Origin: an uncultured Lachnospiraceae bacterium
Lineage (GTDB): Bacteria; Bacillota; Clostridia; Lachnospirales; Lachnospiraceae
Length of the DNA stretch: 64,000 nt
Direction of reading: 5' to 3'
NCBI GenBank assembly: GCA_910579285.1
Contig: CAJTTT010000007.1
Location: 1 to 64,000 of the forward strand
A program made the translations under genes and the position numbers. Each line of letters opens with the position of its first letter. Position 1 is the first letter of the stretch. This document shows positions 60,204 through 64,000 of the stretch, piece by piece. Under the pieces are notes generated by a model, which saw only the letters and a list, made by a program, of their open reading frames with translations, searched no databases and was not told the origin of the DNA.

Positions 60204-61514
60204 ATGACATATCATTTACAGGAAAATTGGAACCAGTTCAAAAAAGCGACAACACAATTTATGGACGAGTATCGTTACAGCTCTTCCTGCCAGATCTGGA
60301 ATAATGACATGACCAATCTGGTCAACAAATACAAACAGGAAGAAGCAGCATGGTACAACAGTCTGGAAATTACAGAAAACGGTTTTATGACGGCAACTCA
60401 GAATCTTTGGTATACGCATTATCTCAATAAAAGACGTCTTATGTCTCTGGGCTTGATGGCACATTATGATTACATACAGCCTACAAAGTACGAAAAAGGT
60501 GAAAATCAGAGATACCCCTATTGGGACTATAGACACGACGGCAAAAATCTAATATGCAAAATCAGTGATTCGATGAATTACCGAAAATCATTTTATGACA
60601 GAAACCGCTGTGTATGGGCGGATGAAAGAAGAAATTCGCCGGGAGAATACTATATCATCCAGTCCAGAAGCGTAAACGGAAATTATATCTGTCCGAGCTG
60701 CGGCTGGGAAGGTCCTCTGGAATGCTTTGTGGACGGCTGCGACTATTGTCAGACGAAGTTCCACATTGAAGATCTGAAGCAGAAAGTTTCTTCCGTATAT
60801 ACCCCGGGAGATTGGACACAGCACAGGGACGGTTTTACGATTCATAAAAATTTCGTACCTATGTATGTGGCGCTTGTTATCATTGTAATCGCACTTCTGG
60901 CAATCGGCAGCAATATGGGCGGCACCATGATGATGTTTGCGCCACTGCTTGGAATCGGCGTGATGGTGCTGGTTATGACACTTTTTGTAGGAATAAAGTC
61001 CAAGGAGAGTGTCACCAGCGGTCCTGCCAGAACAAATCAGACACTTGAAAAGATAAGAAACGTTGACAAACATTTCTCGGTAGAAACCTTTATCGGAAAT
61101 CTCTCCAACAAACTGCTCAGCATCTGCTATGCCGGCTCGCCTCAGGAAATCGCGCCGTTCGCGGTATGTGACATGACACCATTCATCGCAGCTTTCCGCG
61201 GCGTGATTGACTGCAAACTGTTGGAATGCGTTTTGATGGATTATCAGGCAGACAGTAATTTTCAACATTTGCAAATCAAAGCCGGGATGCTGCTGACCAA
61301 ATACGAAAATGGCGCGGTGCGTCAGGAAAAGGCTTACCTTAATCTTAGTCTTGTCAAAAGCATCCGCGCGCTGACACAGAGTATCAACGACGTAAATGTA
61401 TACCGCTGCGATTCCTGCGGCGCGAGTCTAACGCTGCTTAACGGCGGTAAATGTGAATATTGCGGCCAGGGGCTGGATCTGAAAGCATACGACTGGGTGA
61501 TCGAGAGGTATTGA
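60204..61514 (+). CDS. Membrane protein with two zinc ribbons, possible Tim44-like domain
   Basis: 436 aa. Residues 1-150 are unrecognised and rich in Tyr and Trp. A first zinc ribbon is at about 160-185 (YICPSCGWEG, DGCDYCQTKF), followed by two adjacent membrane segments (VALVIIVIALLAI, MMFAPLLGIGVMVLVMTLFV). Then a domain beginning KIRNVDKHFSVETFIGNLSN that looks Tim44-like, and a second ribbon at the end (YRCDSCGASL, GKCEYCGQGL). Its function is unknown; it is divergent from the DUF262 gene. Confidence 0.8.
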   Translation: MTYHLQENWNQFKKATTQFMDEYRYSSSCQIWNNDMTNLVNKYKQEEAAWYNSLEITENGFMTATQNLWYTHYLNKRRLMSLGLMAHYDYIQPTKYEKGENQRYPYWDYRHDGKNLICKISDSMNYRKSFYDRNRCVWADERRNSPGEYYIIQSRSVNGNYICPSCGWEGPLECFVDGCDYCQTKFHIEDLKQKVSSVYTPGDWTQHRDGFTIHKNFVPMYVALVIIVIALLAIGSNMGGTMMMFAPLLGIGVMVLVMTLFVGIKSKESVTSGPARTNQTLEKIRNVDKHFSVETFIGNLSNKLLSICYAGSPQEIAPFAVCDMTPFIAAFRGVIDCKLLECVLMDYQADSNFQHLQIKAGMLLTKYENGAVRQEKAYLNLSLVKSIRALTQSINDVNVYRCDSCGASLTLLNGGKCEYCGQGLDLKAYDWVIERY

Positions 61515-61746
61515 TGAAACTACAAACAGCGTTCAATAGTGCTGCGATTTTTTTCATTCTCACAGTCTCCGATTCAATGAATCCCTTTATGAGAGGCATC
61601 TGCAGATTCTCTTTTCCCTCTGTCGTCCTTTTCTTCACTTTCAGCAATTCGTCAATTGCCTGTCGCAGATCTTCCTGCAATGTGCCATTTGCGGTTCCGT
61701 AGTAATGATAAACTGCCGCCTTCTCAAAAAAAGCAATATTTTTCAT
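61438..61746 (-). CDS. Possible small protein, weak case
   Basis: 102 aa, beginning MKNIAFFEKAAVYHYYGTAN and GTLQEDLRQAIDELLKVKKR. The first 75 residues have protein-like composition, while the last 25 overlap the 3' end of the converging zinc-ribbon gene. No ribosome site is visible at the ATG. It may be a real small gene or a remnant. Confidence 0.35.
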   Translation of the reverse strand: MKNIAFFEKAAVYHYYGTANGTLQEDLRQAIDELLKVKKRTTEGKENLQMPLIKGFIESETVRMKKIAALLNAVCSFINTSRSPSRMLSDPAPGRNIHIYRR

Positions 61747-61809
61747 TACATTTAAAAAGGATTATGATAAACTCATAACCCTTTTATAACAATATAAATT
61801 TTAAGTTAT

Positions 61810-62292
61810 CTAATCATTTTCCCGTAATTTATCATTGGAGGCATAACATGCTGGAAGATAACCTTCTTCAAAGTTATTATATTGCTCATATGATATTTCC
61901 AGTTCTTTTGTTTTATATTTCTCCCAATCTGCATAGTAAGTATATTGAATTACTTCCATAAACTCTGTAGTTAAATCATCAAAATCTCCGTTTGGATCAG
62001 AAATTTGTGTTTCTCCATCTTTATCAGTAACATAAATACAATATGTATTACCTAAATTTTGTGATTCTTTTCCTATACCATAATAATATAAAATCAAATA
62101 CTGCTTTTCGCCATCGCAGTATGCTATTGCCATGTCATTACTTATTTTTCCATACATTTCTTGAAGTAACAATGAACGTTTTATAACTTCATCTTCTAAT
62201 GATTTGAATTCTTCATTAGCAGAATCTCCACACCCAGCAATAAAACAACCAAACACGCACAACATAACAATCAACAAAAAACTTTTTTTCAC
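61810..62292 (-). CDS. Lipoprotein of unknown function
   Basis: 160 aa. Lipoprotein signal MKKSFLLIVMLCVFGCFIAG with a lipobox IAGC at residues 18-21, so it should be anchored at the outer face of the membrane. The mature part is acidic (EEFKSLEDEVIKRSLLLQEM, ISDPNGDFDDLTTEFMEVI) with no recognised domain. Lower GC than the rest of the window by eye. Confidence 0.8.
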   Translation of the reverse strand: MKKSFLLIVMLCVFGCFIAGCGDSANEEFKSLEDEVIKRSLLLQEMYGKISNDMAIAYCDGEKQYLILYYYGIGKESQNLGNTYCIYVTDKDGETQISDPNGDFDDLTTEFMEVIQYTYYADWEKYKTKELEISYEQYNNFEEGYLPACYASNDKLREND

Positions 62293-62916
62293 GAAACTTA
62301 CTCCTTCTACATAATAATTAATTTCTTTCTATTGTATTATATAAAAGGATTCATTTCAACAATTTTTTACGGTAACAATAATAAATTGCAGACGGAATAA
62401 AAATCAGCATATATGTCACTTGCAGATATGTGCAGCCGTTTCCCCTTCTTAATGTGACAGAATATTTCTACCAAGTCCTATACATGGAGTCTTCTGTATG
62501 GATAAGCGCCTGACGCCCTCTTTTCTCCAGATAAAGGATTTCGTCAAACTTAAGACTGTATTGGCTCCTGCCGTAACTGAAAGAAAAACTCTGATTTGTC
62601 ATTTCAAGATAGGTTTCCGCTTTTTCAGCAGATGCCTCAGCCGCTCAATCGTAATGGGCTTCTATATGTAATCAAAGGTAACTACCTCGAACACATCCGG
62701 CATATGCCGCAAGCATTTCTACCGGGTTCTGATAACATTCATAAGTAAAGGCATATTCAATGGCTGCCTCCGCAAAGTCCTCCTGTGTATATCCGCTGTT
62801 TTCTCTGGCGCTTTGCGACCTTTATTATGTCGCATTACAACTTTTCCCTATACATGAAAAGAGAGTAATGAGCCATATGCCCATTACCCGCCTTTTCCAT
62901 TTTCATAGTTTCTGTT
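62293..62916. other. Gap with degenerate coding sequence
   Basis: 624 bp between the lipoprotein and the right-edge surface protein. It contains no intact gene; 62468 to about 62830 holds decayed coding sequence (see the pseudogene entry). The rest shows nothing recognisable. Confidence 0.6.
62468..62830 (-). pseudogene. Decayed LytTR-type response regulator and adjoining fragment
   Basis: On the minus strand, 62700 to 62468 translates in two frames with internal stops to FEVVTFDYI-stop-KPITIERLRHLLKK and then QSFSFSYGRSQYSLKFDEIL, YLEKRGRQALIHTEDSMYRT, the core of a LytTR DNA-binding response regulator. Just upstream (about 62830-62700) a different fragment reads YTQEDFAEAAIEYAFTYECY and NPVEMLAAYAG. 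Frameshifts and stops show it is not functional. Confidence 0.7.
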
Positions 62917-64000
62917 TTATTTCTCCTGTTCTTCTTTCTGGCGTTTCTTTCTCCAGATGATATATATAATCAATACCAACGCAATGATAACCGCCAGCCA
63001 GATAAAGTAACATATTCCCAAAAATGTCGGGCAGATATGGCAGAGCCCGCATTTCGCTTCTTTGTCTGCCTCCACGCCGTCCGTCTCTACATAGGCGATG
63101 GCGTAACTGGAGAACAGATCCGTGCTGACCGTGATGGTGTCCGGCGCATCGTCCAGATCGTTCATAAAAGTATACTCCCCTTCATGGGCACGGACGATGT
63201 AAAACTCCCTGCCGCCGCACTGCAGTTTTTCAGGGATACCAATCACTACATCTATGGGTTCATCTGTTGCCGTGATGGCGTTCCAGTCTCCTGCTCCGAT
63301 TCTGATAAACATGGAAATATCAACGTACATACCGAGTACGAGTCCCGGCACCTCTTCCCTGTATGCTTCGATGCCGCCCTCTATCACTTCTTTATCCTGC
63401 TTAGGAACCTGATCGGAAATATCCGTCACGTCTATCCTGATCTCTATGGTCTCGCCGCCGTTTACAAGTTCCCGCTGATTGGGCGTAAGGACTGCCTTCA
63501 CTACCTTTTCGGTGTCCGCCACGGTTGCAGTGCACTTCTCTTCCTCGTACACAACTGTTACGATGACCGTACCGTCCCCTATCTGCATTTCTTTTCTTTC
63601 CTCCTGTGGTTCCTTTTTGGTCTGTCCGGCATCCGCGCTGTCCTTCTCCGATTCCCTTATATCTGTGCCTTCCGATTCCTGCTCTTCTTCCGTCTTTTTG
63701 CTTTCTTCCTGCTCTCTGCTCTCCTCCTGTTCCGGCGCAGTTCCCGGTTTTCTGCCTTCCGGCTTCTTTTCTTCCGCCGGTGGTGTTGTTCCCGGTTCGG
63801 GCGGTGTGACCTTCGCTGGTGGTTTTACAGGCGGTGTGGATGACGTATCATCCGATGGTTCTGACGGGGGTGGTGTCGGTTCAGGCTTATCCTCTTTGTC
63901 CCCGCCGGGATTTGATGGTTTTCCACCCGGTTTCTTCGCAACGCCCTCCACTGTCACTGTCTGGTTCTCCCTGATATCACTGATGGTATAGGTGCCGTCC
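62917..64000 (-). CDS. Proline-rich surface protein, membrane-anchored, 5' part outside window
   Basis: At least 361 codons; the frame is open to the right edge (DGTYTISDIRENQTVTVEGV just inside), so an apparent GTG start at 63957 is not the real one. From there a long Pro/Glu/Lys-rich linker (PEPTPPPSEPSDDTSSTPP) leads to a domain with IGDGTVIVTVVYEEEKCTAT, GGETIEIRIDVTDIS and a closing FSSYAIAYVE. It ends in a membrane helix (ICYFIWLAVIIALVLIIYII) and a charged tail, WRKKRQKEEQEK. Likely a cell-surface protein with Ig-like or repeat domains beyond the window. Confidence 0.8.
   Translation of the reverse strand, partial: DGTYTISDIRENQTVTVEGVAKKPGGKPSNPGGDKEDKPEPTPPPSEPSDDTSSTPPVKPPAKVTPPEPGTTPPAEEKKPEGRKPGTAPEQEESREQEESKKTEEEQESEGTDIRESEKDSADAGQTKKEPQEERKEMQIGDGTVIVTVVYEEEKCTATVADTEKVVKAVLTPNQRELVNGGETIEIRIDVTDISDQVPKQDKEVIEGGIEAYREEVPGLVLGMYVDISMFIRIGAGDWNAITATDEPIDVVIGIPEKLQCGGREFYIVRAHEGEYTFMNDLDDAPDTITVSTDLFSSYAIAYVETDGVEADKEAKCGLCHICPTFLGICYFIWLAVIIALVLIIYIIWRKKRQKEEQEK

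Noticed and set aside
62748..62757. Ten-base match (AAGGCATATT) to the start of the putative TnpB guide
   Set aside because: It lies inside a decayed gene, extends no further than 10 bases, and has no recognisable flanking motif; a chance match is likely.
1..64000. CRISPR array, tRNA or rRNA genes, and complete prophage
   Set aside because: No regularly spaced repeats, cloverleaf-like sequences or phage structural genes were seen.

Overview
The window looks like a chromosomal stretch of a gut-type Clostridia (Bacillota), most plausibly Lachnospiraceae. This is inferred from Gram-positive features (strong GGAGG ribosome sites, sigma-A-type promoters, no outer-membrane genes), a CprABC/LanFEG-type peptide-resistance locus, an MMPL protein paired with a GLUG-repeat surface protein, and an archaeal-type Mrp/Mbh antiporter operon. 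No rRNA, tRNA or CRISPR array was seen.

Region 1 (1-21.3 kb, all leftward) is a tightly packed operon of 20 genes for an elaborate surface glycan. It holds GT4 and GT2 glycosyltransferases, a WbsX-like protein, a CDP-glycerol-glycerophosphotransferase-like protein, a DegT aminotransferase, a PglD-type acyltransferase, a WbqC protein, a formyltransferase, a GNAT, methyltransferases of the FkbM, TylF and DUF268 types, a pyruvyl transferase, and an adenylation enzyme with a separate carrier protein. A Rossmann-like module recurs as an N- or C-terminal add-on in many of these proteins. Two long G tracts (G10 and G9) sit at gene junctions; a one-base change in either would join reading frames, which is the layout of phase-variable contingency loci.

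Region 2 (21.3-26.8 kb) is the hinge of the locus. A TnpB-like protein lacks all three expected RuvC catalytic acids and is followed by a heavily structured non-coding stretch that could be its guide RNA. Next comes a 2.3-kb cassette (Uma2-family nuclease plus tyrosine recombinase) bounded by identical 29-bp inverted repeats, each shaped like a tyrosine-recombinase core site. A perfect consensus promoter inside the cassette points outward at the TnpB-like gene and the glycan operon. Beyond the cassette lie two rightward glycan genes with their own promoter, one of them a free-standing copy of the Rossmann module. I infer an invertible ON/OFF switch combined with an RNA-guided regulator.

Region 3 (26.8-36.5 kb) carries a two-component system facing an ABC transporter of the lantibiotic-immunity type, a ketopantoate-reductase-like gene, and a sugar isomerase plus Gfo/Idh/MocA dehydrogenase pair divergent from an AraC regulator.

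Region 4 (36.6-46.1 kb) is a ten-gene Mrp/Mbh-type cation/proton antiporter operon with four large antiporter-like subunits and no hydrogenase module.

Region 5 (46.1-64 kb) is mixed: an Rpn-type nuclease with a repeat-rich coiled-coil tail, the GLUG/MMPL pair, KtrB/KtrA-type potassium uptake, an MBL-fold hydrolase, a GmrSD-like DUF262/HNH protein with a possible HEPN-like partner, a zinc-ribbon membrane protein, a lipoprotein, two gene remnants (methyltransferase and LytTR regulator) and the C-terminal part of a proline-rich surface protein running off the right edge.
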